64,000 nt of DNA from NCBI RefSeq assembly GCF_000735365.1, contig NZ_JMPL01000003.1:1-64000 (forward strand), in the 5' to 3' direction. The notes under the pieces were generated by a model. The model did not search any database, was not told the DNA's origin, and saw only the letters and a program-made list of their open reading frames with translations. The DNA is from Kluyvera ascorbata ATCC 33433 (lineage in GTDB: Bacteria; Pseudomonadota; Gammaproteobacteria; Enterobacterales; Enterobacteriaceae). A program made the position numbers and the translations under genes. Positions 38,743-46,928 of the stretch are shown one piece after another; within the stretch, counting starts at the first letter, position 1; each line of letters starts with the position of its first letter.

Positions 38743-39507
38743 ATGAGCGCAAGTGAAAAAGCCGGTCACACCTTTTTAGCAAGTCTGGGGAAAACCCGGC
38801 TGCGTCCCGGTGGCGTTGATGCCACTGAATGGCTCTTTAATCAGTCCGCGCTGTCACCGGACAGCACCGTTCTGGAAGTCGCCTGCAATATGGGCACCAC
38901 TTCTATCGAGCTGGCCCAGCGTTTTGGCTGCACTATCTATGCCGTCGATATGGATAAAAACGCGCTCGCTAAAGCACGTGAAAATATCGCCGCCGCTGGC
39001 CTTGGAGAGAACATTACGGTCATGGAAGCCAACGCAACAAAGCTTCCTTTTGCGGATGAGACTTTCGACGTGGTGATCAACGAAGCCATGCTAACCATGT
39101 ATGTGGACAAGGCTAAAACCCGGCTTATCGACGAGTACTATCGCGTGCTTAAACCGGGCGGCCGCCTGCTGACGCATGACATTATGTTTACCCAGGAGCG
39201 GCTGGAAACCCGGGGGCAAGCGCAGCTGGAAGAGATAGTGAAATCCAACGTCAGCCCGATGACCCAGGCGGCGTGGAAAACGCTCTTTCTCGATAGCGGT
39301 TTCCGCTCGGTCGACACCCACCACGGCGCGATGTCTCTGATGTCCCCCGCCGGAATGATTCGCGACGAGGGGCTGGCACGCGCCGCAAAAATTCTGTTTA
39401 ACGGTTTGCGCACCCGCGAGAATCGGACGCGCTTTTTGGGCATGTTTCGCTTCTTTCGCCGCAACCGCCACCAGCTAAACTATATAGCCTGCTGTTCGCG
39501 CAAATAG
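38743..39507 (+). CDS. SAM-dependent class I methyltransferase
   Basis: A 254-residue methyltransferase. The SAM-binding motif I is VLEVACNMGTTSIELAQ (with ACNMG in place of GxGxG), the acidic motif II is YAVDMDK, and the motif IV region is FDVVINEAML. The C-terminal part is basic (FNGLRTRENRTRF...FRRNRHQ). It resembles small-molecule methyltransferases (UbiE/Coq5-like fold), but the substrate is unknown. The start at 38743 follows AGGAG; the longer frame from 38698 lies in the promoter. The upstream Fur-like sequence hints at iron-responsive expression. Confidence 0.85.
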   Translation: MSASEKAGHTFLASLGKTRLRPGGVDATEWLFNQSALSPDSTVLEVACNMGTTSIELAQRFGCTIYAVDMDKNALAKARENIAAAGLGENITVMEANATKLPFADETFDVVINEAMLTMYVDKAKTRLIDEYYRVLKPGGRLLTHDIMFTQERLETRGQAQLEEIVKSNVSPMTQAAWKTLFLDSGFRSVDTHHGAMSLMSPAGMIRDEGLARAAKILFNGLRTRENRTRFLGMFRFFRRNRHQLNYIACCSRK

Positions 39508-39708
39508 CGCAGAGTCACCGGCCATCATCCGGCGGTGTCTAACGGCACTTGCGCCGCCGGTTGGCGACTTCCGTTTAAAACTACCTATCCGCTCCCCATG
39601 AATTCCAAGCCGGCGAGGTACGTAACCCTATCCGCCGAAAACAATGGAGTTGCAGATACCAGGCGAGTACAATCAATGACACGCTAATTTGTCGTACAAT
39701 TCAACCAA
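39508..39708. other. Intergenic region before the L,D-transpeptidase
   Basis: 201 bp. Contains GCCGGCGGTG-type inverted repeats near 39520-39570 that may terminate the methyltransferase transcript. No clear ribosome site precedes the ATG at 39709. Confidence 0.4.
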
Positions 39709-40608
39709 ATGAAAGTTAACACATTACTGGTATCACTGGTCATTTCCTTCAGCGTCTCGCCCGCATTTGCGCTCACCTACCCACTGCCCAACGGGGGCGG
39801 CAGTCTGGTCGGCAGCAACCAATACGAACAAGTCCCGCAGGGGCAAAAATCGCCGCTGGAGACCTACGCGGCAAAGCATCATATCGGTATGAGTAACCTG
39901 CTGGATGCGAACCCCGGCGTGGATGTGTATTTACCTGCACCGGGTACCGTCCTGACTTTCCCGTCACGGACGCTTTTACCTGACACCGTCCATCAGGGAA
40001 TCGTCATAAATACCGCTGAAATGCGCCTTTACTACTACCCCGCGGGCAGTGGTACGGTTGAAATCTACCCGGTCGGCATCGGTCAGATTGGCCACGATAC
40101 CCCAGAACACTGGGTCACTTCAGTGAAACAGAAAAAGGTCGGGCCGACCTGGACACCAACCCCGAACGAGCGTGCTGAATTTGCCGCCGAAGGGAATATC
40201 CTGCCAGCGGTCGTCCCCGCGGGGCCGGATAACCCAATGGGGCTGTATGCCATGTATATTGGCAATCAGTTTGCCATTCATGGCACCAATGCGAATTTTG
40301 GTATTGGTCTGCGCGTCAGCCACGGCTGCGTGCGTTTACGGGCCGACGATCTGAAAAAACTCTTTAGCGAAGTTCCCGTTGGCACCCGCGTTGAGTTTGT
40401 TAATCAGCCTGTAAAAGCCAGCGTTGAACCTGACGGCGCGCGCTACATCGAAGTGCACAGCCCGTTATCTGAATCGGGTGCCAGCACCGCAAAAGCAACG
40501 GTGATACCGGCATCCCTCAACGCCACGTTAGCGGCGGCGGATATCCAGCAGCCCGTTCTCAAACAGGCGCTGGCGATGCGTTCAGGCATGCCGGTCAGGT
40601 TGAATTAA
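39709..40608 (+). CDS. L,D-transpeptidase (LdtA/LdtB-like, YkuD domain)
   Basis: A 299-residue exported enzyme with signal peptide ([21 protein letters not shown]), a LysM-like segment (~residues 40-85) and a YkuD catalytic domain. The active site [20 protein letters not shown] has His191 and nucleophile Cys207. LdtA/LdtB-type enzymes attach Braun lipoprotein to peptidoglycan or form 3-3 cross-links. The C-terminal SGMPVRLN matches LdtB (YbiS), but overall divergence suggests an extra paralogue rather than the standard ybiS gene. It stands alone, followed by a terminator. Confidence 0.88.
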   Translation: MKVNTLLVSLVISFSVSPAFALTYPLPNGGGSLVGSNQYEQVPQGQKSPLETYAAKHHIGMSNLLDANPGVDVYLPAPGTVLTFPSRTLLPDTVHQGIVINTAEMRLYYYPAGSGTVEIYPVGIGQIGHDTPEHWVTSVKQKKVGPTWTPTPNERAEFAAEGNILPAVVPAGPDNPMGLYAMYIGNQFAIHGTNANFGIGLRVSHGCVRLRADDLKKLFSEVPVGTRVEFVNQPVKASVEPDGARYIEVHSPLSESGASTAKATVIPASLNATLAAADIQQPVLKQALAMRSGMPVRLN

Positions 40609-40629
40609 TATCGAATACCGCATCATGCT

Positions 40630-40657
40630 AAATCCACGTCGCGGCGTGGATTTTTTT
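40630..40657 (+). terminator. Terminator after the L,D-transpeptidase gene
   Basis: ATCCACG...CGTGGAT followed by seven T residues. Confidence 0.85.
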
Positions 40658-40748
40658 AGCGCTGCCGCTTTACCCCCGCTGAACCTGCCGATACTCTGTT
40701 GCGACCTCTTGCTCTTACCCATTCTTCAGACCAGAAGTTGCCGCGACA

Positions 40749-41996
40749 ATGACGACGCATAATAAAAAAATTCGAGCCTGGCATTTCCCCGTTTTTCGCC
40801 ATCTTTTTACGGCGCGTTTACTGACCGTTCTTGGCAACGGCATTGCCCCAATTGCGCTGGCTTTTGCGGTGCTTGATATCGGCGGTTCGGTCTCCGATTT
40901 AGGCATTGTCGTCGCGTCACGTTCGATTTTTAACGTCGCGTTTCTGCTGCTCGGCGGCGTGCTGGCCGACCGTTATTCACGCAGCCGCGTGCTGGTCTAC
41001 TCCTCCGTTGTGGCCGCCATTTCCCAGGGGATTGTCGCGTGGTCGGTGCTGGATGGCTCCGCCACCGTCATCAGCCTTGCGCTCCTCGGTGCGCTGAACG
41101 GCGCGGCGGCGGGCATTGCTCTACCGGCGTCGTCTGCGCTGGTTCCTCAAACGGTGCCCGCCCAAAACCTGCGTGAAGCCAACGCCCTGATTCAGCTTGG
41201 CGTCTATAGCGGGACGGTTATTGGCGCCTCATTGGGCGGTGTGCTGGCAAGCTCGGTGGGGCCCGGCTGGGGACTGGCGATTGATGCGCTTGGCTTCGCC
41301 GCCGCCGCCCCGCTCTACTCCCTGATTCGGGTCAGCGCCATCAAAGCAAGCGAGTCGCAAAGCAATATCTTGCAGGATTTAAAAGAAGGCTGGACAGAGT
41401 TCGCCAGCCGTTCCTGGGTATGGTCTATCGTCGTGCAGTTCACCATCGTCAATGCGGCGTTCAGCGGCGTGGTGATGGTGCTCGGTCCCGCCATTGCGGA
41501 CGCCTCTTTTGGTCGCGCGCGCTGGGGCATGATCGTCGCGGCGCAAAGCATTGGGCTTATCGCCGGTACCTTCCTCGCGCTGCGCTGGCGTCCGCGCCGG
41601 GATCTCTTCATTGGCGTGATGTTGGTTGTCCTCTGCGCGGTGCCGATTTTTATGCTGAGCCAGGCTGTCAGCGCATCGTGGTTGATTGTCGCTTTCTTTG
41701 TTACCGGCGTGGCTTTCGGCCTCTTCGGTGTTTCCTGGGCGCACTCATTGCAGACGCATATTCCGCCAGAAAAGCTGGCGCGCGTGTATGCCTACGATGC
41801 GGTAGGTTCCTTTGTGGCTATCCCATTCGGCGAGTTGGTTGCTGGCCCGTTGGCCATGCGTTTTGGCAGCAGTCATGTGCTGATGGTATCGGCGGTCGCG
41901 GTGGTTGTGGCAACAGTATGCGCGAGCCTGGTGCCCGCTATCCGACGACTTGATAATGCCGCGCAGGCGAAACCGCACAAAGCAGTCAATAGCTGA
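40749..41996 (+). CDS. MFS transporter (EntS/MacB-like drug or siderophore exporter type)
   Basis: A 415-residue inner-membrane protein with 12 predicted helices of the major facilitator superfamily. The loop 2-3 motif GGVLADRYSRSRVLVYS is present, and a long central loop (SAIKASESQSNILQDLKEGW) separates the halves. This subgroup (MFS_3, including EntS) exports siderophores or drugs, but no substrate can be read here. It has no co-oriented partner closer than 90 bp. Confidence 0.82.
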   Translation: MTTHNKKIRAWHFPVFRHLFTARLLTVLGNGIAPIALAFAVLDIGGSVSDLGIVVASRSIFNVAFLLLGGVLADRYSRSRVLVYSSVVAAISQGIVAWSVLDGSATVISLALLGALNGAAAGIALPASSALVPQTVPAQNLREANALIQLGVYSGTVIGASLGGVLASSVGPGWGLAIDALGFAAAAPLYSLIRVSAIKASESQSNILQDLKEGWTEFASRSWVWSIVVQFTIVNAAFSGVVMVLGPAIADASFGRARWGMIVAAQSIGLIAGTFLALRWRPRRDLFIGVMLVVLCAVPIFMLSQAVSASWLIVAFFVTGVAFGLFGVSWAHSLQTHIPPEKLARVYAYDAVGSFVAIPFGELVAGPLAMRFGSSHVLMVSAVAVVVATVCASLVPAIRRLDNAAQAKPHKAVNS

Positions 41997-42088
41997 ATTC
42001 CTCGGGTACAAAAACGGCGCAGCGTGGTTTTCATTGTCTATGATTCAATGATAGCGTGCCGTAACACCCCGATAACCCGTTACGGTGA

Positions 42089-42496
42089 ATGATGATGTCA
42101 CCCCACAAAGATTGCCGGATGCTCACTCAATACTTCGCCTTCCTGCGCATTGCGCCGTTACTCCTTCTCACCGCTTCGCTGTCTGGCTGCATGTTGACTC
42201 GTGTATCAGACAGTACGCATGCCAAAGAGGTTGACGCGCTGCATGTCGTTGGCCTGAGTATGAACGCCGCAAAGGCCAGAGTGGCTGAAAACGGCTTCAT
42301 CTGTAGTCCCGCTCCCGCGTTGAATCACGTCCAGACCGAGGATGGCGTTCAGCATCGCTGGCTACAGCTGGAATGCAGTAAACAGAGCATGGAGGTTATC
42401 TGCCCGCAAATTCGCTCAGTGGTGCTAAACGTCGACCCCAAAACCAATAACGTGGTAGCGGTTGGCAAGCCTATCACCCAGAACAGCTGTTTTTGA
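42089..42496 (+). CDS. Small predicted lipoprotein, function unknown
   Basis: A protein of up to 135 residues with a hydrophobic N-terminal stretch (APLLLLTASLSGC) ending in a lipobox LSGC, so it is probably lipidated. The remainder has four further cysteines (CSP, ECS, VICP and the C-terminal CF), which may form two disulfides in the periplasm. Three ATG codons in a row occur (42089, 42092, 42095); the third has the best spacing from GGTGA, and ATG 42119 would give the tidiest signal peptide. I do not recognise the family. Confidence 0.7.
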   Translation: MMMSPHKDCRMLTQYFAFLRIAPLLLLTASLSGCMLTRVSDSTHAKEVDALHVVGLSMNAAKARVAENGFICSPAPALNHVQTEDGVQHRWLQLECSKQSMEVICPQIRSVVLNVDPKTNNVVAVGKPITQNSCF

Positions 42497-42545
42497 ACCG
42501 TCGCCTCCTGTTGACTTATTCTGTAAAAAGACTACTTTTCAGGAC

Positions 42546-43526
42546 ATGAAGAAAATCCTGATTATCGTCCCCGATGGCGGCATGCTGTTCGAATCCGCTG
42601 GTATTGCCGACATCCTGATGCAGGCAAACCGTCTGCATCCAGAAAACGCCACCGCTCCCTGCTACCAGGTCCAGCTGGCAACCACTCAACCGCATCAGGT
42701 GATCCACGGCCAGTCGGGTTTAAATCTGCTGGCCGATCATCGCCTCCACGAGATAGACCCGCGGGAACCTCTTGATACCATCATCATTACCGGCAGGGGG
42801 CAGAATCCGCAGGAAGGGATTGCCGTCGTCGACTGGCTACGTCTTGCCGCCCCACATACTCGCCGTATCGCCTCTATCTGCGGCGGCGCGATGCTGCTCG
42901 CACAGAGCGGGCTGCTGAACGGCAGGCGCGCCACCACCCACTGGAAGCTGCTGGAAACCCTGCAAGCAGAATATCCTCAGGTACGCGTGGAAGGCGGGCC
43001 GCTGTATGTGCAGGACGACAATATCTGGACCTCCGGCGGCGTCAGCTCCGGTTTTGACCTGACGCTGGCGCTGGTTGAAGAGGACTACGGCTTCAGCCTG
43101 GCGCGCGATATCGCCCAGGATTTTGTGATGTACCTGCATCGCCCCGGCAGCCAGCTGCAGTTTAGCCGCTACCACCTTCAACAAACCAGCACGCTTGGCC
43201 CCATTAACGACCTGCTGGCCTGGCTCCTTGATAATCTCACCGACGACCTTGGCGTGGAGAAACTGGCGGAAAAAGTGGCCATGAGCCCACGCAATTTCAC
43301 CCGCGTCTTCACCCGGGAAACCGGTGCCTCCCCGGCACGTTATGTGGCTGAAGCCCGTCTGGCCGCCGCACGACAAAGACTAGAGCAGACCAACGACACG
43401 CTGGAGAGAATTGCCCAGCAAACCGGCTTTGGCAACAGCATTAATCTGCGTCGTATGTTTGAAAAACAGCTTCACCTGACACCGGGAGAATATCGCCAGC
43501 GGTTCCACTGCCGCAAAATGGCGTAA
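42546..43526 (+). CDS. GlxA-type transcriptional regulator (DJ-1/PfpI plus AraC HTH)
   Basis: A 326-residue regulator. The N-terminal DJ-1/PfpI-like domain (~1-185) has the elbow cysteine in RIASICGGAMLLAQSG. A C-terminal AraC/XylS double HTH follows (~220-320: LAEKVAMSPRNFTRVFTRETG, then RIAQQTGFGNSINLRRMFEKQ). Proteins of this group act as activators responding to small amine or amide metabolites. The start at 42546 has AGGA just before it. It precedes a GAPDH gene by 78 bp in the same direction and may control it. Confidence 0.87.
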   Translation: MKKILIIVPDGGMLFESAGIADILMQANRLHPENATAPCYQVQLATTQPHQVIHGQSGLNLLADHRLHEIDPREPLDTIIITGRGQNPQEGIAVVDWLRLAAPHTRRIASICGGAMLLAQSGLLNGRRATTHWKLLETLQAEYPQVRVEGGPLYVQDDNIWTSGGVSSGFDLTLALVEEDYGFSLARDIAQDFVMYLHRPGSQLQFSRYHLQQTSTLGPINDLLAWLLDNLTDDLGVEKLAEKVAMSPRNFTRVFTRETGASPARYVAEARLAAARQRLEQTNDTLERIAQQTGFGNSINLRRMFEKQLHLTPGEYRQRFHCRKMA

Positions 43527-43604
43527 AGTGATCCTTTTTTGTCATTTACGCCAAATAGCCACCGGCCTACAGTAATGCCAGAGACAACAGATAAGGAGTT
43601 GATC

Positions 43605-44615
43605 ATGGTAAAGGTCGGTATTAACGGTTTTGGCCGAATCGGACGTAACGTACTGCGCGCGGCGCTGGGCAACCCGGATATGCAGATTGTGGCGATTAAC
43701 GATCTGACGGATAGCAAAACGCTGGCGCACCTGCTGAAACACGACTCACTGCTCGGCACCCTCGCCGCGGAGGTCTCCGCCGATGAAGGACGGCTGGTGG
43801 TCGACGGCAAGCCCATCAGAGTGTTTAGCGAACGCGACCCGGCCAACATTCCGTGGCGCCAGGAACAGGTCGACATCGTCATTGAAGCCACCGGCTTCTT
43901 TACCGAACGCGACAAGGCGGCGGTGCATATCCACAGCGGTGGCGCAAAACGCGTGATTATCTCGGCCCCCGGCAAAAACGAGGATTTGACCATCGTGATG
44001 GGCGTGAATGACGGACTCTATTCCCCGGACAAACACGTTGTCGTCAGCAACGGTAGCTGCACCACCAACGGGCTGGCGCCTGCCGCGCAGGTTTTGCATC
44101 AGCACTTTGGTATCAAACATGGTCTGATGAACACTACCCACGCCTACACCAATAGCCAGGCACTGCACGATCAGCCAGAGAAAGACCTGCGAGGCGCGCG
44201 CGCTGCTGCGCTGTCAATCGTGCCTTACTCCAGCGGTGCGGCGAAAGCGTTGGGTAAAGTCATTCCCGAACTGGACGGACGCTTAACCGGGTATTCGCTG
44301 CGCGTACCGGTACCGGTGGTTTCCATCGTCGACCTGACCGTAACCCTTGAGCGTGATGTCACCGTTGAAGAGGTGAACAATGCGTTCCGTGAGGCCGCCG
44401 CGGCAGGTCCGCTGAAAGGGATCCTCGGCTATAGCGATGAGCCGCTGGTTTCAAGCGATTACCAGGGCGACCCGCGCTCTTCCATTATTGACGGTCTGTC
44501 AACGCTGGTGATTGGCGGCAATATGGTTAAAATCCTGGCCTGGTATGACAACGAATGGGGATTCTCCAACCGTCTCGTCGACCTCGCGGTGATGATGGCG
44601 AAACGCGAAAGCTAA
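43605..44615 (+). CDS. Type I glyceraldehyde-3-phosphate dehydrogenase paralogue
   Basis: A 336-residue enzyme that oxidises glyceraldehyde 3-phosphate with phosphate and NAD. The GINGFGRIGRN Rossmann motif, the acidic residue in INDLTDS that favours NAD, the catalytic Cys152 in SNGSCTTN and the TTHAYTNSQ histidine are all present. It is not the main glycolytic GapA of enterobacteria and differs from E. coli GapC. It looks more like Bacillus-type GAPDHs. The start at 43605 has AAGGAG 7 bases upstream. Its place behind a GlxA-type regulator suggests a specialised, induced role. Confidence 0.88.
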   Translation: MVKVGINGFGRIGRNVLRAALGNPDMQIVAINDLTDSKTLAHLLKHDSLLGTLAAEVSADEGRLVVDGKPIRVFSERDPANIPWRQEQVDIVIEATGFFTERDKAAVHIHSGGAKRVIISAPGKNEDLTIVMGVNDGLYSPDKHVVVSNGSCTTNGLAPAAQVLHQHFGIKHGLMNTTHAYTNSQALHDQPEKDLRGARAAALSIVPYSSGAAKALGKVIPELDGRLTGYSLRVPVPVVSIVDLTVTLERDVTVEEVNNAFREAAAAGPLKGILGYSDEPLVSSDYQGDPRSSIIDGLSTLVIGGNMVKILAWYDNEWGFSNRLVDLAVMMAKRES

Positions 44616-44638
44616 TCCGACGTTCTGGCATCGCCTCT

Positions 44639-44667
44639 AAAATCCACGCCCCCGCGTGGATTTTTTT
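44639..44667 (+). terminator. GAPDH gene terminator
   Basis: AAAATCCACGC-ccc-GCGTGGATTTTTTT, an intrinsic terminator 25 bp after the stop. Confidence 0.87.
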
Positions 44668-44783
44668 ATCCTCCGACATCAAACCTGTAATATGCTGTTT
44701 GTTCTGATACATACGATTTTCTTATAAAAGATGGTGCACTCGTGCCCATCGTCAGACCGACATACAAACCACAGGACAGATGG

Positions 44784-45536
44784 ATGTTAACTCACACCGC
44801 CGCCTCACCACGCAATGAGGCCAGGGCACAGTTTCGCGCCGGGGTAATCGCCTGCTTCCCCACCATTCCAGGCTACTGGAGTATTGGTTTCGCCGCCGGT
44901 GCCATCGGTACCCTTTCCGGTTTTACTACCCTGCAAACGGCGCTATTGGCAAGCCTGCTCTACGCCGGATCGGCGCAGTTTCTTTTTTATTCGCTTTGGG
45001 CGGCAGGCGCGGAAGTCGCCTCAGTGGTGCTCAGCGTGCTGCTGGTCAACCTGCGCTATCTGCTGATGAGTTCGGCAATGAGCGTCTATTTTCGTGAGCA
45101 GACAACGTTACAGAAAATCGTCAGCGGTCTGCTGCTGACCGATGAAACGTTTGGCGTCGCGATACAGCGCGCGGGCGAGCAGAATAAGGTGTCCTTTGCG
45201 TGGATGTTTGGCCTGAACGTTGCGGCATGGCTGAACTGGATCCTGGCCTGCGTGATTGGCGCGGGGCTGGCGTCAGCGCTGCCGGAAGCCTTGATGGAAG
45301 GATTGAGCTTTAGCCTGGTGTCGATGTTTATCGGCCTGGTGCTGATGCTGTGGTTTGCCAGCCGTCGTAAGCTGCTGGAGTCTTTCAGCATCGCGGTGGC
45401 AGTGATCATTACGCTGCTCATGTCTGGGCATACCGATACCAGCCTGGTGGTGATTGTCGCCGCGTCAGTTGCCGCGACGCTGGCAACGCTAGGAATGCAA
45501 TTTGCTAAGCAAAAGGAGCATCAGGATGGAGCGTAA
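44784..45536 (+). CDS. azlC: Branched-chain amino acid exporter large subunit (AzlC family)
   Basis: A 250-residue membrane protein with 7-8 helices of the AzlC/YgaZ family. The signatures AGVIACFPTIPGYWSIGFAAG and LYAGSAQFLFYSLWAAGA are present. With the small AzlD subunit it exports branched-chain amino acids or analogues. I prefer ATG 44784, with AGGA 7 bases away, over the GTG at 44742. The last 11 bases overlap azlD. Confidence 0.85.
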   Translation: MLTHTAASPRNEARAQFRAGVIACFPTIPGYWSIGFAAGAIGTLSGFTTLQTALLASLLYAGSAQFLFYSLWAAGAEVASVVLSVLLVNLRYLLMSSAMSVYFREQTTLQKIVSGLLLTDETFGVAIQRAGEQNKVSFAWMFGLNVAAWLNWILACVIGAGLASALPEALMEGLSFSLVSMFIGLVLMLWFASRRKLLESFSIAVAVIITLLMSGHTDTSLVVIVAASVAATLATLGMQFAKQKEHQDGA

Positions 45537-45846
45537 TATTCTGTTGGCGATTGTGTTTTCGGCGGGGGTAACCGCGCTAATGCGCGTGGTGCCGGTACTG
45601 CTGCTGTCGCGTTTTCGTATGCCGCCTGCGTTGCAGCAGTGGCTGAGCTTTATTCCTGCGGCGATTATGTCGGCCATTATCGCCGCTGAACTGGTGGGAA
45701 AACCGGCGTTAACCGGCAGTGGAATCAGCATTTCACTGCTGGCGGCCGCGGTAGCCACGCTGATTGGCGCGCTGAGCCGCAGCCTGTTTGCGACGGTGAT
45801 TGCGGGAATGGCGGCGTTTATGGGGTTAAGCTATTTGTTGGCTTAG
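45526..45846 (+). CDS. azlD: AzlD-family small membrane subunit
   Basis: A 106-residue protein with about four membrane helices, of the AzlD/YgaH family (MRVVPVLLLSRFRMPPALQQWLSFIPAAIMSAIIA). It partners AzlC. ATG 45526 is inside azlC, preceded by AAAGGAGCATCAGG, so translation is coupled. Confidence 0.87.
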   Translation: MERNILLAIVFSAGVTALMRVVPVLLLSRFRMPPALQQWLSFIPAAIMSAIIAAELVGKPALTGSGISISLLAAAVATLIGALSRSLFATVIAGMAAFMGLSYLLA

Positions 45847-45884
45847 GTGCGTAACCGGGCGAGCGATAATATGCGAGGATAAGT

Positions 45885-45920
45885 CCCCGGAGTCGGCGCG
45901 ATGCGCCTCGTCCGGGCTAC
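45885..45920. repeat. REP-like element between azlD and the phosphodiester glycosidase gene
   Basis: CCCCGGAGTCGGCGCG and GCGCCTCGTCCGGGCTAC form a REP palindrome touching the stop codon of the convergent gene. Confidence 0.65.
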
Positions 45921-46648
45921 TCGCGTGTTTCCACGGTTATCATGGTGACGAAAGGATGGTACTGCCAGGGGAGACTGCCCCCCTGCTGGTACATCTTTGA
46001 GATGGTGCCGTCGAGATAGAGCATTTGCCGCACGTTCAGGCGCGATTTCGCATAGCAGGCGAAATCATAGAAGTTGGTTTCCCGCTCGCTCAGCATAAAC
46101 ACGACCTTGCCCTGCGTGGTGATCCCGACACCGTTGCGCAGTTTGCGTGAACTTGCCGACGGTTTCAGCCGCCAGTTAATCACGCCGTTTTCAATCAGCA
46201 TCGGGCCGGACTGCACCGCGTAGTCCATGCCTTTCGTCGATTTCAGTTTGTCGACGCTGACTATCCCCGCACGGTCGCCCTTAACGTAGAAAACACCGCC
46301 GGGTTTGATAAAGAAGTTTCCGCCGCCGGACGCCCGGTTCACCGCCACCTTCTGCTGGCCGTTTTCAATATACAGCCCAAGGGGGGCGTAGGCTTTATCG
46401 TAGATGCCGCCGTTCATCGCCATGCGCACGCGACCGTCGCCGTTAATGTCAGACAGCAGCGCGCGCAGCGAACCGTAGTCTTTACCGTTGGCTTTTAGCC
46501 AGTACATGGCAATGCGTTCGTGCTGGGGATCGGCGGTATAGCTTTGTAGCGTGAGATTGGGGTCCGTCAGGCGACACGAACTGCCCGCTGCTGCCACGAA
46601 AGGCACGGCCATCAGCGCCAGCAGCAGCGGTATTGTACGAATGGACAT
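45917..46648 (-). CDS. Exported phosphodiester glycosidase-like protein (NAGPA domain)
   Basis: A 243-residue protein with signal peptide (SIRTIPLLLALMAVPFVAAA) and an NAGPA/DUF2233 domain: AMNGGIYDKAYAPLGLYIENG, VQSGPMLIENG and NGVGITTQGKVVFMLSE. This family includes the mammalian uncovering enzyme that removes N-acetylglucosamine from phosphodiesters and bacterial YngK/YfhO-type exported proteins. The substrate in bacteria is not known. ATG 46648 lies 4 bases after the yoaH stop without its own ribosome site, so translation probably depends on yoaH. Longer starts at 46672 and 46738 overlap yoaH. Confidence 0.83.
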   Translation of the reverse strand: MSIRTIPLLLALMAVPFVAAAGSSCRLTDPNLTLQSYTADPQHERIAMYWLKANGKDYGSLRALLSDINGDGRVRMAMNGGIYDKAYAPLGLYIENGQQKVAVNRASGGGNFFIKPGGVFYVKGDRAGIVSVDKLKSTKGMDYAVQSGPMLIENGVINWRLKPSASSRKLRNGVGITTQGKVVFMLSERETNFYDFACYAKSRLNVRQMLYLDGTISKMYQQGGSLPWQYHPFVTMITVETRE

Positions 46649-46652
46649 GACG

Positions 46653-46838
46653 TTATTCGTCTTCGTCTTCATCCTCAAAACGCGCGACAATACGCTCGCC
46701 AGTATGGGTAGCACGCAGCTCCTCGGCCACCAGCGCAATCGCCTGGCCGCTAGCCATGCCCTGCGACATCAGTTCCTGAATGCGCTCAACGGCTTTTTGC
46801 TGCTGCTCATGGCTCAGTGAAGGTAATCCTGCAAACAT
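46653..46838 (-). CDS. yoaH: UPF0181 protein YoaH
   Basis: A 61-residue protein ([24 protein letters not shown]...) matching E. coli YoaH, with two extra acidic residues at the C-terminus (DEDEDE). Function unknown. It has AGGAG 7 bases before ATG 46838. Divergent from pabB, as in E. coli. Confidence 0.93.
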
Positions 46839-46928
46839 CATTTACTCCTGCTACATTGTGAGCGCGTATTATTTCATGCTGCCCGAACATTCGCCAGTGG
46901 CAGTGCAACAAGGCTGGACAGAGAAACA

